Shown here: positions 17,547 to 28,921 of the stretch, piece after piece
How the letters are laid out: every line of letters starts with the position of its first letter
How positions within the stretch are numbered: position 1 is the first letter of the stretch
From: Hahella sp. KA22
Lineage (GTDB): Bacteria > Pseudomonadota > Gammaproteobacteria > Pseudomonadales > Oleiphilaceae
Direction: 5' to 3'
Assembly (NCBI RefSeq): GCF_004135205.1
Contig: NZ_CP035490.1
Location: 2,373,501 to 2,437,500, forward strand
Length of the DNA stretch: 64,000 nt
The notes under the pieces: generated by a model
The model's database searches: none
What the model was told of the DNA's origin: nothing
Seen by the model: only the letters and a program-made list of their open reading frames with translations
Made by a program: the position numbers and the translations under genes

Positions 17547-19093
17547 CGTAAACGGTAGCTATGCAGACGGGTGAGCAGCGATAAGTCCTTACGCTGCGCC
17601 GCCTCCGTCGCAATGGCGCTGAACACCGGTTTGGCCTGTTGACCGGGACTGGCGGGCCCCAAGGTGAGGGTGTCCTGCTTCATGACCCAGCCGCTCGCGT
17701 TTATCAAGGCCACTTCGACCACAATATTGTTCACTTCCAAAGCGCTTTGATTGATATAGGTAATGAAGGCGCGACCTTGCTTATCTTTCAGTGTCTGCAG
17801 TTGCAGATAACGCTCAGGATTCTTCGGCAAGTCCAGGCGCGATAGCTTCTGGCGGGCTTCCTGGCCGTAAGCTCCTGACGCCTCCGCCGCTGCGCTGTAG
17901 TGGCTGATCGCGGCGGCGGAATTATTGCTCTGCGCTTCAATATCGCCCAGCGCCAGATTGGCCACGGAAGTCGGCAGTAAATCGTTGGCGCGGCGCAGAT
18001 CCTGCGCGGCTTTGGCGCTGTCTCCCTTCTCTTTATAAGCCAGGCCGCGCTTGAGAGTGTGAGCGAAGTAATCAGGGTTCAGCGATACGGCTTTGTCATA
18101 CTCCTTCAAGGCGGCGGATTCTTTGTTCTGCTTTTTATAGATGTCGCCGCGCAGGGAGTAAAACATCGCTTCTTCCGGCTCCAGCTTGATGGCCTGATTG
18201 GCCCGTTGCAGCGCTTTGTCGGCATCGCCCGCCTTTAACGCCTGAACGCCCTCGTCGTAGGCGTCGTAAGCGGGAGCGGTTTTGAGCAGGCGCGCTGTCG
18301 CCTTCACGAAGGCGTCTTTACCGCGATAGTTAGACTTGGGTAGCGTCAGCGCGGTGCGTCGATTTTCTTCCACGCGTTCAGGAGAGGGCGGATGTGAAGC
18401 GAACAAGCCTTCCAGCCAATTCTGCGAATGTCCCTCGGAAAGCTTCACGAACAGTTGCTGCAGCTCCACCGCAGCCTGGGTGTCGTAACCGGCGGCGGCC
18501 ATGTATTGCATGCCGTAGTGATCGGACTCCAGCTCATGATCTCGACCGTACTTCGCTACCGCCATCGTGGCGCCCATGGCGGCTCCGCCTACTAATATGT
18601 CTCGATAGTCCTGATTGTCCAGCGCCAGTCCCAGGCCGGCCACGCCAGCTGAGATAAGCAAATTCGACTGCATGCGCTTGGCGCTGTGGCGGGCTGCGGC
18701 GTGAACGATTTCGTGGCCGAGCACGGCGGCCAGCTGCGCCTCATCATCCAGCTTCGCTAACAGGCCGCGGTTGATGGCGATCTTGCCTGAGGGCAGCGCC
18801 CAGGCATTGGGGATGGAATTATTCAGTACTACGAATTCATAGGGCAGGTCAGGGCGGTCGCTGACTTTGGCGAGCTTTTCCCCCACCTGGCGTACATAGA
18901 AGGTCAGCTCCGGATCAAGATAATACAGTCCGCCCTGGGATTGTTGCGCGGGGTGGTACTGTTCCTGTCCCAGGCTCATCTCTTGCTGCTCGCTGATGAT
19001 CATGATCTCGCGTTTACCGGTGACCGGGTTCACGCTGCACCCTTGCAGCAAGATCAGGATTAGGCACAGGCTACATGTAAAGAGGCGTAGCAT
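17543..19093 (-). CDS. M48 family metalloprotease lipoprotein with TPR repeats
   Basis: A 516-aa envelope protease. From ATG at 19093 (GGAGAAG just upstream) the N-terminus is a lipoprotein signal with lipobox LQGC at Cys19 followed by Ser, which predicts outer-membrane anchoring. The zinc motif HEIVH is at 127-131, and the third ligand Glu lies in the HELESDHYG segment. Residues about 265-400 hold TPR-like repeats (ALKAGDADKALQRANQAI and similar) and a C-terminal beta-rich domain follows. Family members (BepA/LoiP-like) degrade or assist outer-membrane proteins. A second M48/TPR protein (BepA) is encoded at 50227-51663, so this one is a paralogue. Confidence 0.93.
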   Translation of the reverse strand: MLRLFTCSLCLILILLQGCSVNPVTGKREIMIISEQQEMSLGQEQYHPAQQSQGGLYYLDPELTFYVRQVGEKLAKVSDRPDLPYEFVVLNNSIPNAWALPSGKIAINRGLLAKLDDEAQLAAVLGHEIVHAAARHSAKRMQSNLLISAGVAGLGLALDNQDYRDILVGGAAMGATMAVAKYGRDHELESDHYGMQYMAAAGYDTQAAVELQQLFVKLSEGHSQNWLEGLFASHPPSPERVEENRRTALTLPKSNYRGKDAFVKATARLLKTAPAYDAYDEGVQALKAGDADKALQRANQAIKLEPEEAMFYSLRGDIYKKQNKESAALKEYDKAVSLNPDYFAHTLKRGLAYKEKGDSAKAAQDLRRANDLLPTSVANLALGDIEAQSNNSAAAISHYSAAAEASGAYGQEARQKLSRLDLPKNPERYLQLQTLKDKQGRAFITYINQSALEVNNIVVEVALINASGWVMKQDTLTLGPASPGQQAKPVFSAIATEAAQRKDLSLLTRLHSYRLR

Positions 19094-19172
19094 TATCTTC
19101 TCCAAGCGTCTAAATGAATTTCTACAAAAAATGGTCAAAAATAATATCAAAGTATCTAACGATTATGGTGTT

Positions 19173-19886
19173 ATGAATCTACTGGATTATATTGCTCTCG
19201 TCTGGTTCTTATTGAATTGCGTCGGTTACACCTATTATTCGGAACACCGCGCGAAAACCCGGCCCTGTCTCTCCAATACGTTGGATTTGTACCGCGCCGA
19301 CTGGATGCGCCGTACGCTGATGCGCGACGCCCGTATCGCCGACGCTTCTGTAGTGGGCAGTCTGGAGCGCAACGGCGCTTTCTTCGCCTCAAGCAGCTTG
19401 CTGATCCTCGCGGGTTTGATCACTGCTATAGGGTATACGGACAAAGCCATGTCCGTCTTTAGTGATCTACCCTATATCGCCCAGACCGGCAAGTTCATGT
19501 GGGAACTCAAGCTGGTGGTGCTGTGCGCGGTGTTCGTGTATTCCTTTTTCAAATTCACCTGGTCTATGCGGCAATACAACTTCTGCGGTGTGCTCATCAG
19601 CAGCGCGCCCTTGACCTATGAGGACAAGGTCAGCTCCGGCGCGCGTGAGGCGCTGGCCCAGTCCGCCGCACGGGTGGCGAATCTGGCCGGGGATTCTTTT
19701 AACCTGGGTTTACGGTCATACTATTACGGACTCGCCGTACTGACCTGGTTTATCCATCCAATATTGTTTATGGCGATAACCAGCGCAGTGGTGGCCATCC
19801 TGTTTCAACGGGAGTTCCGGTCCCGCGCTCTGAAAGCGCTGCGCGCCGGTAAGACCTTTGAGGATGCGGCGGCGGGGAAAGAGTAA
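19173..19886 (+). CDS. DUF599 family membrane protein
   Basis: A 237-aa inner-membrane protein with four predicted helices (about residues 2-22, 70-90, 110-130 and 190-215), matching DUF599. The frame is open from 18996, but the upstream part overlaps the divergent lipoprotein gene; ATG at 19173 begins directly with the first membrane helix. No function is established for the family. A single gene, divergent from the M48 gene. Confidence 0.87.
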   Translation: MNLLDYIALVWFLLNCVGYTYYSEHRAKTRPCLSNTLDLYRADWMRRTLMRDARIADASVVGSLERNGAFFASSSLLILAGLITAIGYTDKAMSVFSDLPYIAQTGKFMWELKLVVLCAVFVYSFFKFTWSMRQYNFCGVLISSAPLTYEDKVSSGAREALAQSAARVANLAGDSFNLGLRSYYYGLAVLTWFIHPILFMAITSAVVAILFQREFRSRALKALRAGKTFEDAAAGKE

Positions 19887-20027
19887 TCGCGGAGCGTCGA
19901 CAATGTATCGCATGTGACGCCGCCGCGGTTGAATCACTTCTGCGTCTGGGGCGATTGAGATTGATGAAATCCAGTCGCCGCTGCGCAGGACGTTCATTCA
20001 ATTTATATAGCGACGGATAACTGAAAC

Positions 20028-20519
20028 ATGCAGCAGTACGAACCCTGGGAGAACGACGAAATTCGTTTTGGCCGGGTATCGAGGTTTCTGGATAGCCTTA
20101 ATCAATGTCGAGAACTTGGCATCAAAGTGACTTGCGCCAATGCGGATGGCCTGGAGCTGGAACTGCCTTACAGCGAACACATCGTTGGCGACACCGATAC
20201 GGGCGTCATTCATGGCGGCGCCATCACTACGTTGATGGATACCGCTTCCGGCGGCAGCGTATTGTGTTGTCTGCCCGAGCTGGAGTTGTGTCCTACCCTG
20301 GATCTGCGGGTGGACTACATGCGTCCGGCGCAGCCCGGCAAAACTGTCTTCGCCCGCGCCCGTTGCTATCGGGTGACCGGCACGATCGTCTTCACTCGCT
20401 GTGAAGCTTTTCAGCGGGGCCCGGACACCACGGTGGCCAACTGCGTCGCCACGTTCATGCGGATTGGGCGCGATGCGTCCCCCGACTGGTTCTGGGAAAA
20501 GATCGAGGGCAGGAAGTAA
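20028..20519 (+). CDS. PaaI-type hotdog thioesterase
   Basis: A 163-aa hotdog-fold protein. The segment VIHGGAITTLMDTASGG carries the HGG...D pattern of PaaI-like acyl-CoA thioesterases, and LDLRVDYMRPA the following strand. It probably hydrolyses acyl- or aryl-CoA esters in the cytosol. Its TAA overlaps the ATG of the next gene by one base, and that gene encodes a second hotdog protein, so the two could form a heteromeric thioesterase. Confidence 0.87.
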   Translation: MQQYEPWENDEIRFGRVSRFLDSLNQCRELGIKVTCANADGLELELPYSEHIVGDTDTGVIHGGAITTLMDTASGGSVLCCLPELELCPTLDLRVDYMRPAQPGKTVFARARCYRVTGTIVFTRCEAFQRGPDTTVANCVATFMRIGRDASPDWFWEKIEGRK

Positions 20520-20956
20520 TGATGGAGTCTTTACAGCAACACGTCGCCCAGGCGCACCGCAGCGGCGACTACAACAAGCTTCTGGAACTGATTCCCTACG
20601 CCAGCACCCTCGGCGTGCGCTGTGAGCGTTTCGGCAATGAAGTGGTGTTTATTCTGCCCAAGCGGGAGCAGAATTTGGGCAACCCCATCTTGCCGGCGAT
20701 TCACGGTGGCGTGATCGGCGGATTCATGGAGTTGGCCGCTGCGTTCCATCTTGCCATTTTCCTGGAGATTGACACTTTCCCCCGGATTGTCGACTTTTCT
20801 TTGGACTACCTGCGTGCGGGTCTGTATCAGGAGACCTATGCGGAGTGCAAGCTGACCCGTCGCGGCAACCGCGTCGCCAATGTCAGCGTCAGCGCATGGC
20901 AGAAAAAGCGCAAGGACCCGATTGCATTGGCGCGAGCACATTTTTTGCTCGGCTGA
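20519..20956 (+). CDS. PaaI-type hotdog thioesterase, second copy
   Basis: A 145-aa hotdog protein with AIHGGVIGGFMELAA and VDFSLDYLRAG, parallel to the motifs of the gene before it. The Asp of the HGG...D active-site pattern is replaced (MELAA, Glu instead), suggesting altered or lost catalysis. Two adjacent ATG codons (20519, 20522) are possible starts. It is coupled to the first copy by overlap and followed by a strong terminator. Confidence 0.87.
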   Translation: MMESLQQHVAQAHRSGDYNKLLELIPYASTLGVRCERFGNEVVFILPKREQNLGNPILPAIHGGVIGGFMELAAAFHLAIFLEIDTFPRIVDFSLDYLRAGLYQETYAECKLTRRGNRVANVSVSAWQKKRKDPIALARAHFLLG

Positions 20957-20968
20957 GTCGCTTCATCG

Positions 20969-21000
20969 AGCCGCGGGGCGTCCCCTGCGGCTTTTCCTTT
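20969..21000 (+). terminator. Intrinsic terminator after the thioesterase pair
   Basis: AGCCGC and GGGG pair with CCCC and GCGGCT around a CGT loop with a single-base bulge, followed by TTTTCCTTT. Confidence 0.8.
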
Positions 21001-21104
21001 ATATAGCTCTTCTAATACATCTCTTCTTATATATTCGTTCATAGTATTCGAAGCGCTTTGGCGGATTGTCACGGCAACGCGGAGATGGACCTGGGCCTGC
21101 TTAG

Positions 21105-22439
21105 CTAGGCGGGCGCGATCACTTCGCAATGAATTTCACCATCGCTGAGACGGGCTTTGACTTTTTGTCCCGTGCGCACCTCTTTCTCGCTGCGAATAAT
21201 CTGGCCGTTTTCGTCAGAAACAATGGCGTATCCTCTTGCGAGAGTGGCGATAGGGCTGACCGCTTCCATATGTCCACACAACTTGGCGAAGTGCTGAGAC
21301 TTGTGCCTTAGCACGGACAGGACGGCGGTTTGCAAGCGGTGATCAAGAGCGTCCACTGTAGCGTGGCGGTTTTTTAAGGACTGCCTGGGGCTGGACGCTA
21401 ACAGGCGCTCGTGTAGATGAGTCAACTGACTGCGACGAGCAGATAGCAGGTTTTGCGCTTGCCGATGCAGGCGCATCTCCAGGTCATCCAGGCGCTGCGC
21501 GGATTCCTGCAGGCGGCGGCCAGGATGCTTGAGGCGCTCGCGAAGCTGGTTGAGACGCATGCCTTCCTGTCTTAGCAGCCGCTGTGCAGCAGCGCTGAGC
21601 CTTTGTTCGTAAAGCAGAAAGCGGTGTTTCCACTCGGCTTGATCCGGGCTGACTTTTTCCGCAGCGGCGGACGGCGTGGGCGCGCGCAGGTCGGCGACCA
21701 GATCGGCGATGGTAATGTCGGTCTCGTGGCCGACGGCGCTGACGATAGGAATGGCGCTCGCTGCGATGGCGCGGGCCACGGGTTCTTCATTAAAGGCCCA
21801 CAGATCTTCCAGTGAGCCGCCGCCGCGACCGACAATTAATACGTCGCAACAATTCAGTCGGTTGGCGCTCGCTATCGCGGCGACAATTGCCGGTCCGGCT
21901 TCTTTGCCTTGAACCGGTACCGGAAACAATAAAACGGGAATGGCGGGGAAGCGTCTTTTCAATACCGTGAGAATATCGCGCACTGCTGCGCCTGTCGGCG
22001 AGGTGATCACGCCGACCTGTTTGGGCATGGCGGGCAATGGTCTTTTGCGGGCGTCATCAAACAGGCCCTCGCGGGACAGCTTCAGCTTTAATTCCTCGAA
22101 TGCGCGCCGCAGTTCGCCTTCTCCCGCCAGCTCCATACCTTCCGCAATCAACTGAAACTCGCCGCGTCCTTCATAAAGACTGACTTTGGCGCGCAAAGTA
22201 ACCGCCTCGCCATCTCGGGGGCGCTGTTTCACAAACATATTGCGATTGCGAAACATGGCGCAGCGCACCTGTGCTTTGTCGTCCTTTAGAGAGAAATACC
22301 AATGTCCTGAACTGGGGCAACTGAAGTTGGAGATTTCGCCCGTCACCCAGACTTGCATGAAGCTGACTTCCAAAAGTCGGCGCACTTGACGGTTTAATTC
22401 ACTGACGGAAAGGGGGGAATGGGGGCTGAGTTCGCTCAT
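21105..22439 (-). CDS. xseA: Exodeoxyribonuclease VII large subunit
   Basis: A 444-aa large subunit of exonuclease VII, which degrades single-stranded DNA in both directions together with XseB. The N-terminal OB-fold (residues 1-110, VWVTGEISNFSCPSSGHWYFSLKD) is followed by the catalytic domain with GVITSPTGAAVRDIL, VGRGGGSLEDLW and VGHETDITIADLVAD, then a long coiled-coil (about 270-390). Length is normal. It is divergent from guaB, as in E. coli and many relatives. Confidence 0.97.
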   Translation of the reverse strand: MSELSPHSPLSVSELNRQVRRLLEVSFMQVWVTGEISNFSCPSSGHWYFSLKDDKAQVRCAMFRNRNMFVKQRPRDGEAVTLRAKVSLYEGRGEFQLIAEGMELAGEGELRRAFEELKLKLSREGLFDDARKRPLPAMPKQVGVITSPTGAAVRDILTVLKRRFPAIPVLLFPVPVQGKEAGPAIVAAIASANRLNCCDVLIVGRGGGSLEDLWAFNEEPVARAIAASAIPIVSAVGHETDITIADLVADLRAPTPSAAAEKVSPDQAEWKHRFLLYEQRLSAAAQRLLRQEGMRLNQLRERLKHPGRRLQESAQRLDDLEMRLHRQAQNLLSARRSQLTHLHERLLASSPRQSLKNRHATVDALDHRLQTAVLSVLRHKSQHFAKLCGHMEAVSPIATLARGYAIVSDENGQIIRSEKEVRTGQKVKARLSDGEIHCEVIAPA

Positions 22440-22538
22440 TACGCTGTATTTTTATCCAACTCGGTGGCTTGTTTTGCCCATTTGCAGGCGAAATACGGAA
22501 TTTCTTAGAGAAAAGCGGGTATTAGGGAAGTCCGTAAG

Positions 22539-22567
22539 TTTACTGATTATGCCTTAAAATTTATAAT
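22539..22567 (+). promoter_or_regulatory. Sigma-70 promoter of guaB
   Basis: TTTACT (22539-22544), a 17-base spacer and a perfect TATAAT (22562-22567), about 40 bases before the guaB ATG. Confidence 0.65.
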
Positions 22568-22606
22568 AGTCCGATTAACTTATTTGCAAGCAAAAAGGCG
22601 ATTCAT

Positions 22607-24079
22607 ATGCTGCGCATAGCTCAAGAAGCGCTAACCTTCGACGACGTTCTCCTCATCCCCGGTTATTCTGAAGTCCTGCCCAAAGACGTCAGCCTGACCA
22701 CCCGACTTACCCGCGACATCACGATTAACCTCCCCCTTGTCTCCGCCGCCATGGATACCGTAACGGAAGCCCGTTTGGCTATCGCATTGGCGCAGGAAGG
22801 CGGTATCGGCATTATTCATAAGAATATGACGATCGAGCAACAAGCGGCGGAAGTGCGTACGGTGAAGAAATTTGAAAGTGGTGTGGTGAAAGACCCCATC
22901 ACTGTTTCGCCGAGCAACACGGTCAGTGAAGTCCGCGCCATCACCATGGCCAATAACATCTCTGGTCTGCCGGTGGTGGATGGTAAGGATCTGGTGGGCA
23001 TTATCACCGGTCGCGACATCCGTTTTGAAAACAATCTGAACAAGAAAGTTCAGGAACTGATGACGCCGAAAGAGAAGCTGGTCACCGTCACCGAAGGTTA
23101 CGACATGGAAACGGTGAAGAACCTGTTGCACCGCCACCGTATCGAAAAAGTGTTGGTGGTGAACAACGAGTTTGAGCTGAAGGGCTTGATCACGCTGAAA
23201 GATATTCAGAAGGCGCAGGACTACCCGCGCGCCTCCAAGGATGAGCAGGGGCGTTTGCGCGTCGGCGCTGCGGTCGGCACTGGCGAAGGCACTGATGAGC
23301 GTATCGCTGCATTGGCCGCCGCTGGCGTAGACGTCATCGTGGTCGATACTGCCCACGGTCACTCCCGCGGCGTGTTGAATCGCGTGCGCTGGGTGAAGAC
23401 TCATTTCCCTGAAGTACAGGTTATCGGCGGCAACATCGCCACGGGCGAAGCGGCTCTGGCGCTGGTGGAAGCCGGCGCAGACGGCGTCAAAGTAGGTATC
23501 GGCCCCGGTTCTATCTGTACTACGCGTATCGTCGCAGGTATCGGCGTACCGCAAATGTCAGCGATTGCGAATGTGGCGGCGGCGCTGAAAGACAGCGGTG
23601 TTCCTTTGGTCGCTGACGGCGGCATCCGTTTCTCCGGTGATATCGCCAAGGCGATCGCCGCTGGCGCCTCCAGTGTCATGGTGGGCGGTCTGTTGGCGGG
23701 TACGGATGAATCGCCAGGTGAAGTGGAGCTGTATCAGGGGCGTAGCTACAAAGCCTATCGCGGCATGGGGTCTCTGGGCGCTATGGCGCAAAGCCAGGGT
23801 TCCAGTGACCGTTACTTCCAGGACGCCAGTTCCGGTGTTGAGAAACTGGTGCCGGAAGGTATTGAAGGGCGCGTCGCCAGCAAAGGCCCACTGACTAATG
23901 TGGTGCATCAGCTGATGGGCGGTCTGCGTTCCTCCATGGGCTACACCGGCTGCGCAACCATTGAAGAAATGCGCACCAAGCCCCAGTTCACCCGCATTAC
24001 TAACGCCGGCATCCATGAGAGCCACGTCCACGACGTGACGATCACCAAGGAAGCGCCGAACTACCGTTCTGGCGGATAG
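22607..24079 (+). CDS. guaB: Inosine-5'-monophosphate dehydrogenase
   Basis: A 490-aa enzyme that oxidises IMP to XMP with NAD+, the committed step of GMP synthesis. The TIM barrel is interrupted by two CBS domains (about residues 93-205). The catalytic Cys304 lies in GPGSICTTR, the flap contains [10 protein letters not shown], and the C-terminus has [11 protein letters not shown]. Length is standard. It is followed by guaA after 182 bases that contain a terminator-like hairpin. Confidence 0.98.
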   Translation: MLRIAQEALTFDDVLLIPGYSEVLPKDVSLTTRLTRDITINLPLVSAAMDTVTEARLAIALAQEGGIGIIHKNMTIEQQAAEVRTVKKFESGVVKDPITVSPSNTVSEVRAITMANNISGLPVVDGKDLVGIITGRDIRFENNLNKKVQELMTPKEKLVTVTEGYDMETVKNLLHRHRIEKVLVVNNEFELKGLITLKDIQKAQDYPRASKDEQGRLRVGAAVGTGEGTDERIAALAAAGVDVIVVDTAHGHSRGVLNRVRWVKTHFPEVQVIGGNIATGEAALALVEAGADGVKVGIGPGSICTTRIVAGIGVPQMSAIANVAAALKDSGVPLVADGGIRFSGDIAKAIAAGASSVMVGGLLAGTDESPGEVELYQGRSYKAYRGMGSLGAMAQSQGSSDRYFQDASSGVEKLVPEGIEGRVASKGPLTNVVHQLMGGLRSSMGYTGCATIEEMRTKPQFTRITNAGIHESHVHDVTITKEAPNYRSGG

Positions 24080-24212
24080 GGACGCTCGGGTTGATGATGG
24101 CGCTTATGCACTTCTCGTCGGGCGCGGCTCGTAAACCGGGCTGCGTTCCGAGAGTGGGCGCCACGGCGTGCGGCGATAGCGGCCGGCGCCGAAAAGATGT
24201 TTTTTAAACTAT

Positions 24213-24240
24213 GGCGGGGCTGAAAGGCCCCGCCCTTGTT
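24213..24240 (+). terminator. Terminator-like hairpin between guaB and guaA
   Basis: GGCGGGGC and GCCCCGCC form a perfect eight-base stem around TGAAAG, followed by CTTGTTT. It ends about 25 bases before the guaA ATG, so it could end or attenuate the guaB transcript, or sit in the guaA leader. Confidence 0.6.
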
Positions 24241-24261
24241 TCTGTCTGAGGAAGGCTTCGA

Positions 24262-25842
24262 ATGTCCGAAAATATTCATTCCCATCGTATTCTGATCCTG
24301 GATTTCGGTTCTCAATACACGCAGTTGATTGCTCGCCGGGTTCGCGAAATCGGCGTTTACTGCGAAATTTACCCCTTCGATATGAGCGAAGCGGATATTC
24401 GCGAGTTCAATCCTAAAGGCGTGATTCTGGCCGGCGGCCCCGAGTCTGTGACGGAAATGGGGTCTCCGCGTGCGCCTGAGTGCCTGTTTGGTATGGATCT
24501 GCCTCTGTTGGGTATTTGCTATGGCATGCAGACCATGGCGGAGCAGATGGGTGGCAAGGTTGCAGGCTCGAATGTGCGGGAGTTCGGCTATGCGCAGGTG
24601 AAGATCGAGCGCTCCGAAGACGGTTTATTTGAAAATATCAAAGATCATGTGGCTGACGACGGCAAGCCTCTGCTGGATGTCTGGATGAGCCATGGCGATA
24701 AAGTCGTGACTTTGCCGGAAAGCTTTGTAATCAGCGCTTCCACGCCCAGCGCGCCTATCGCCGCCATGCAGCATGAAAGCAAGCCCTGGTTTGGCGTGCA
24801 GTTCCACCCGGAAGTGACCCACACTCTACAGGGGCGCCGCATGCTGGAGCGCTTCCTGGTGAATATCTGCGGATGTAAGCAACTGTGGACGCCTGGACGC
24901 ATTATTGAAGACGCCATCACGCAGATTCGTAACCAAGTTGGGCAGGACAAAGTGTTGCTGGGCCTGTCCGGCGGCGTGGATTCCTCTGTGGTTGCTGCGC
25001 TGCTGCACCGCGCCATTGGCGACCAGCTGACCTGCGTGTTCGTGGACAATGGCCTTTTGCGTCTGCACGAAGGCGATCAGGTCATGGACATGTTCGCCAA
25101 GAACATGGGCATCAAAGTTGTGCGCGCCAATGCGCAGGAGCAGTTTCTGAGCAAGCTGGCTGGCGAAAACGATCCAGAGCGCAAGCGCAAGATCATCGGC
25201 CATACCTTCATTGAAGTGTTTGATGAAGAAGCCGCCAAGATTAAAGACGTGAAGTGGCTGGCGCAGGGCACTATTTATCCAGATGTCATCGAGTCCGCCG
25301 CCGCGAAAACCGGTAAAGCCCATGTCATAAAATCCCACCACAATGTTGGCGGATTGCCGGAAGACATGGAGATGCAACTGGTTGAGCCTTTACGTGAGCT
25401 GTTCAAGGACGAAGTCCGTAAGATCGGTCTGGAGCTGGGCCTTCCTTACGATATGGTATATCGCCACCCCTTCCCGGGACCGGGTCTGGGCGTGCGTATC
25501 CTTGGCGAAGTGAAGAAAGAATATGCGGATATTCTGCGCGAAGCGGACGCGATCTTCATCGAAGAGCTGCATCACGCGGAGCTGTATCACAAGGTGTCGC
25601 AGGCGTTTGCAGTATTCCTGCCGGTTAAGTCGGTCGGCGTAGTCGGCGACGCTCGTCGTTATGAATACGTCATTGCGCTGAGAGCGGTGGAGACCATCGA
25701 TTTTATGACGGCTCGCTGGGCGCATCTGCCTTATGAACTATTGGAAAAGATCTCCAATCGTATTATTAATGAGATTTCCGGCGTGTCACGGGTGGTTTAC
25801 GACGTTTCGTCCAAACCGCCTGCTACTATTGAGTGGGAATAA
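24262..25842 (+). CDS. guaA: GMP synthase (glutamine-hydrolysing)
   Basis: A 526-aa enzyme that aminates XMP to GMP. The N-terminal class I glutamine amidotransferase has its nucleophile Cys86 in LGICYGMQ and the His/Glu pair in FHPEVTHT. The ATP-pyrophosphatase domain starts with the P-loop [10 protein letters not shown], and the dimerisation domain at the C-terminus ends PPATIEWE. Follows guaB as in most gammaproteobacteria. Confidence 0.98.
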   Translation: MSENIHSHRILILDFGSQYTQLIARRVREIGVYCEIYPFDMSEADIREFNPKGVILAGGPESVTEMGSPRAPECLFGMDLPLLGICYGMQTMAEQMGGKVAGSNVREFGYAQVKIERSEDGLFENIKDHVADDGKPLLDVWMSHGDKVVTLPESFVISASTPSAPIAAMQHESKPWFGVQFHPEVTHTLQGRRMLERFLVNICGCKQLWTPGRIIEDAITQIRNQVGQDKVLLGLSGGVDSSVVAALLHRAIGDQLTCVFVDNGLLRLHEGDQVMDMFAKNMGIKVVRANAQEQFLSKLAGENDPERKRKIIGHTFIEVFDEEAAKIKDVKWLAQGTIYPDVIESAAAKTGKAHVIKSHHNVGGLPEDMEMQLVEPLRELFKDEVRKIGLELGLPYDMVYRHPFPGPGLGVRILGEVKKEYADILREADAIFIEELHHAELYHKVSQAFAVFLPVKSVGVVGDARRYEYVIALRAVETIDFMTARWAHLPYELLEKISNRIINEISGVSRVVYDVSSKPPATIEWE

Positions 25843-25900
25843 TCACACTGATAGTAATCTGTTAATCGGAATAGCCTTAAGGGATTTGTCCCCATCATCG

Positions 25901-25924
25901 AAGGAGCCTGAGGGCTCCTTTTTG
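25901..25924 (+). terminator. Intrinsic terminator after guaA
   Basis: AAGGAGCC pairs with GGCTCCTT around TGAG; the stem runs into a short T-tract. Confidence 0.85.
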
Positions 25925-25966
25925 TCGGAAGGTCCCTGGCGAAATTTGTAAAGTTGAAAGAGTAAT

Positions 25967-26491
25967 ATGCAGGACGGTTTTGATTCGTTTCCCGGGAAAC
26001 CGGATGAAGACGAATACTGGATGCGGCGGGCGCTTGGCCTGGCTGCGCAAGCGCTGGCTTATGATGAGGTGCCGGTGGGCGCTATTCTGGTGCGGGACGG
26101 TCAGGTGCTGGGGGAAGGGTGGAATCAGCCTATCCGCAGTCACGACCCCACCGCGCACGCGGAAATCAGTGCGATTCGTAAAGCCTCCGCGGTAGCGGGG
26201 AATTACCGGTTGCCGGGCTCCACGTTGTATGTGACGCTGGAGCCTTGCGTCATGTGTCTTGGCGCGCTGGTGCATGCGCGCGTGTCCAGACTGGTGTTCG
26301 GCGCCTATGAACCCAAAGCTGGCGCTGTATGCAGTAGCAGCCGCCTGCTTGATGAACATAACTTTAATTGGAAACTGGAATGGACCGGCGGCGTGCTGGA
26401 ACAACCTTGTTCGCAACTTCTCAGCGGTTTTTTTCAGCGTCGGCGTTCCGAAGCCAAAGACGAGCGACGGAAGCAACAGCCATCATCTTAA
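25967..26491 (+). CDS. tadA: tRNA-specific adenosine deaminase
   Basis: A 174-aa zinc deaminase that converts A34 to inosine in tRNA-Arg(ACG). The zinc/catalytic motif HAE has His64 and Glu66, and PCVMC carries Cys94 and Cys97. The DEVPVGA segment near residue 37 is typical. It follows the guaA terminator and so probably has its own promoter. Confidence 0.95.
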   Translation: MQDGFDSFPGKPDEDEYWMRRALGLAAQALAYDEVPVGAILVRDGQVLGEGWNQPIRSHDPTAHAEISAIRKASAVAGNYRLPGSTLYVTLEPCVMCLGALVHARVSRLVFGAYEPKAGAVCSSSRLLDEHNFNWKLEWTGGVLEQPCSQLLSGFFQRRRSEAKDERRKQQPSS

Positions 26492-26534
26492 GAATTCAGC
26501 TAACCTCAATGAAAATATTTAAGGATACGGATTA

Positions 26535-27524
<990 letters not shown>

Positions 27525-27549
27525 GATTAAGCAATAGGAACGTGCACTC

Positions 27550-28899
27550 ATGAAAATAGCCATCTTCGGCACCGGATACGTAGGTTTGGTGACGGGCGCC
27601 TGTCTGGCGGACGTCGGGCATCAAGTGCTCTGCGTCGACGTGGACGAAAAGAAAATCCAGAACCTGAAAAACGGTTTGATTCCAATCTATGAGCCAGGGC
27701 TTGAGCCCATTGTGAAGCTGAATGTGGAGGCGGGCCGCCTGTCATTCACGACCAATGCTGAAGAAGCCGTGGCGTTTGGCGACCTGCAGTTTATCGCTGT
27801 GGGTACGCCGCCGGACGAAGATGGTTCTGCGGATCTGCAATATGTTTTGACCGTGGCGCGTACAATCGGGCGTCACATGCAGGACTATAAAGTGGTCGTG
27901 GATAAATCAACGGTGCCGGTTGGTACTGGCGATAAGGTTGGCGCGGTTATCGGCGACGAGCTGGCGAGACGAGGCGTTGCGCTGGAGTTTGACGTCGTCT
28001 CCAACCCTGAGTTTTTGAAGGAAGGCGATGCGGTGGGCGACTTTATGAAGCCGGACCGCATTGTCGTGGGTGCGCAAAGTGAGCGCGCCGTCAGTCTGAT
28101 GCGAGAGGCTTACGAGCCGTTCAACCGTAATCACGACCGTATGGTGGTGATGGATGTGCGTTCGGCGGAGCTGACCAAGTACGCCGCCAACGCCATGTTG
28201 GCCACCAAGATCAGCTTTATGAATGAAATCGCCAACCTGGCGGAACTGCTCGGCGCGGATATTGAACAGGTGCGTAAAGGCATTGGCTCTGATCCTCGTA
28301 TCGGGTATCACTTCATTTATCCTGGTTGCGGTTATGGCGGCTCTTGCTTCCCGAAAGACGTCAAGGCGCTTGTACGCACGGCTAAAGATGTGGCTTACGA
28401 TGCGAAGTTGCTGTCTTCGGTGGAGTCTGTGAACGACTCCCAGAAGCACGTGCTGTTCCGTAAACTCAGTGAACATTTCAATGGCAAGCTGGCGGGGCGC
28501 ACTTTTGCGCTGTGGGGACTGGCGTTCAAGCCGAATACGGATGACATGCGGGAAGCGTCAAGTCGTGTTCTGATGGAGTCGTTGTGGGCCGCCGGCGCCA
28601 AGGTGCAGGCGTTTGACCCGAAAGCGATGGAGGAAACCCAGCGCATATACGCCGACAAAGACGAATTGATGTTGTGCGGCACCAAAGAGCAGGCGCTGAA
28701 AGGCGCGGACGCGCTGATTATCTGTACAGAGTGGAAGGAGTTCCGTTCCCCGGACTTCGGCTATATCGTCAGCGCTCTGAAAGAGCCGGTGATTTTCGAC
28801 GGCCGCAACCTGTATGACCCTGATCGCGTGCAGCGTAAAGGCGTACAGTATTACGGCATTGGTCGTGGGCTAAGTATCGGCAAGGGTGCGGAAGCCTGA
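27550..28899 (+). CDS. ugd: UDP-glucose 6-dehydrogenase
   Basis: A 449-aa enzyme that oxidises UDP-glucose to UDP-glucuronate in two NAD+-dependent steps. [10 protein letters not shown] is the N-terminal nucleotide motif and [12 protein letters not shown] carries the catalytic Cys266. The C-terminal domain contains [16 protein letters not shown]. It lies between galE and the HIT gene with short gaps, so an operon is likely. Confidence 0.97.
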   Translation: MKIAIFGTGYVGLVTGACLADVGHQVLCVDVDEKKIQNLKNGLIPIYEPGLEPIVKLNVEAGRLSFTTNAEEAVAFGDLQFIAVGTPPDEDGSADLQYVLTVARTIGRHMQDYKVVVDKSTVPVGTGDKVGAVIGDELARRGVALEFDVVSNPEFLKEGDAVGDFMKPDRIVVGAQSERAVSLMREAYEPFNRNHDRMVVMDVRSAELTKYAANAMLATKISFMNEIANLAELLGADIEQVRKGIGSDPRIGYHFIYPGCGYGGSCFPKDVKALVRTAKDVAYDAKLLSSVESVNDSQKHVLFRKLSEHFNGKLAGRTFALWGLAFKPNTDDMREASSRVLMESLWAAGAKVQAFDPKAMEETQRIYADKDELMLCGTKEQALKGADALIICTEWKEFRSPDFGYIVSALKEPVIFDGRNLYDPDRVQRKGVQYYGIGRGLSIGKGAEA

Positions 28900-28921
28900 G
28901 TGCAGATAAAGGAGAAACGCT

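Noticed and set aside
22631-23554. 307-aa minus-strand frame
   Set aside because: Antisense shadow of guaB with no recognisable motif.
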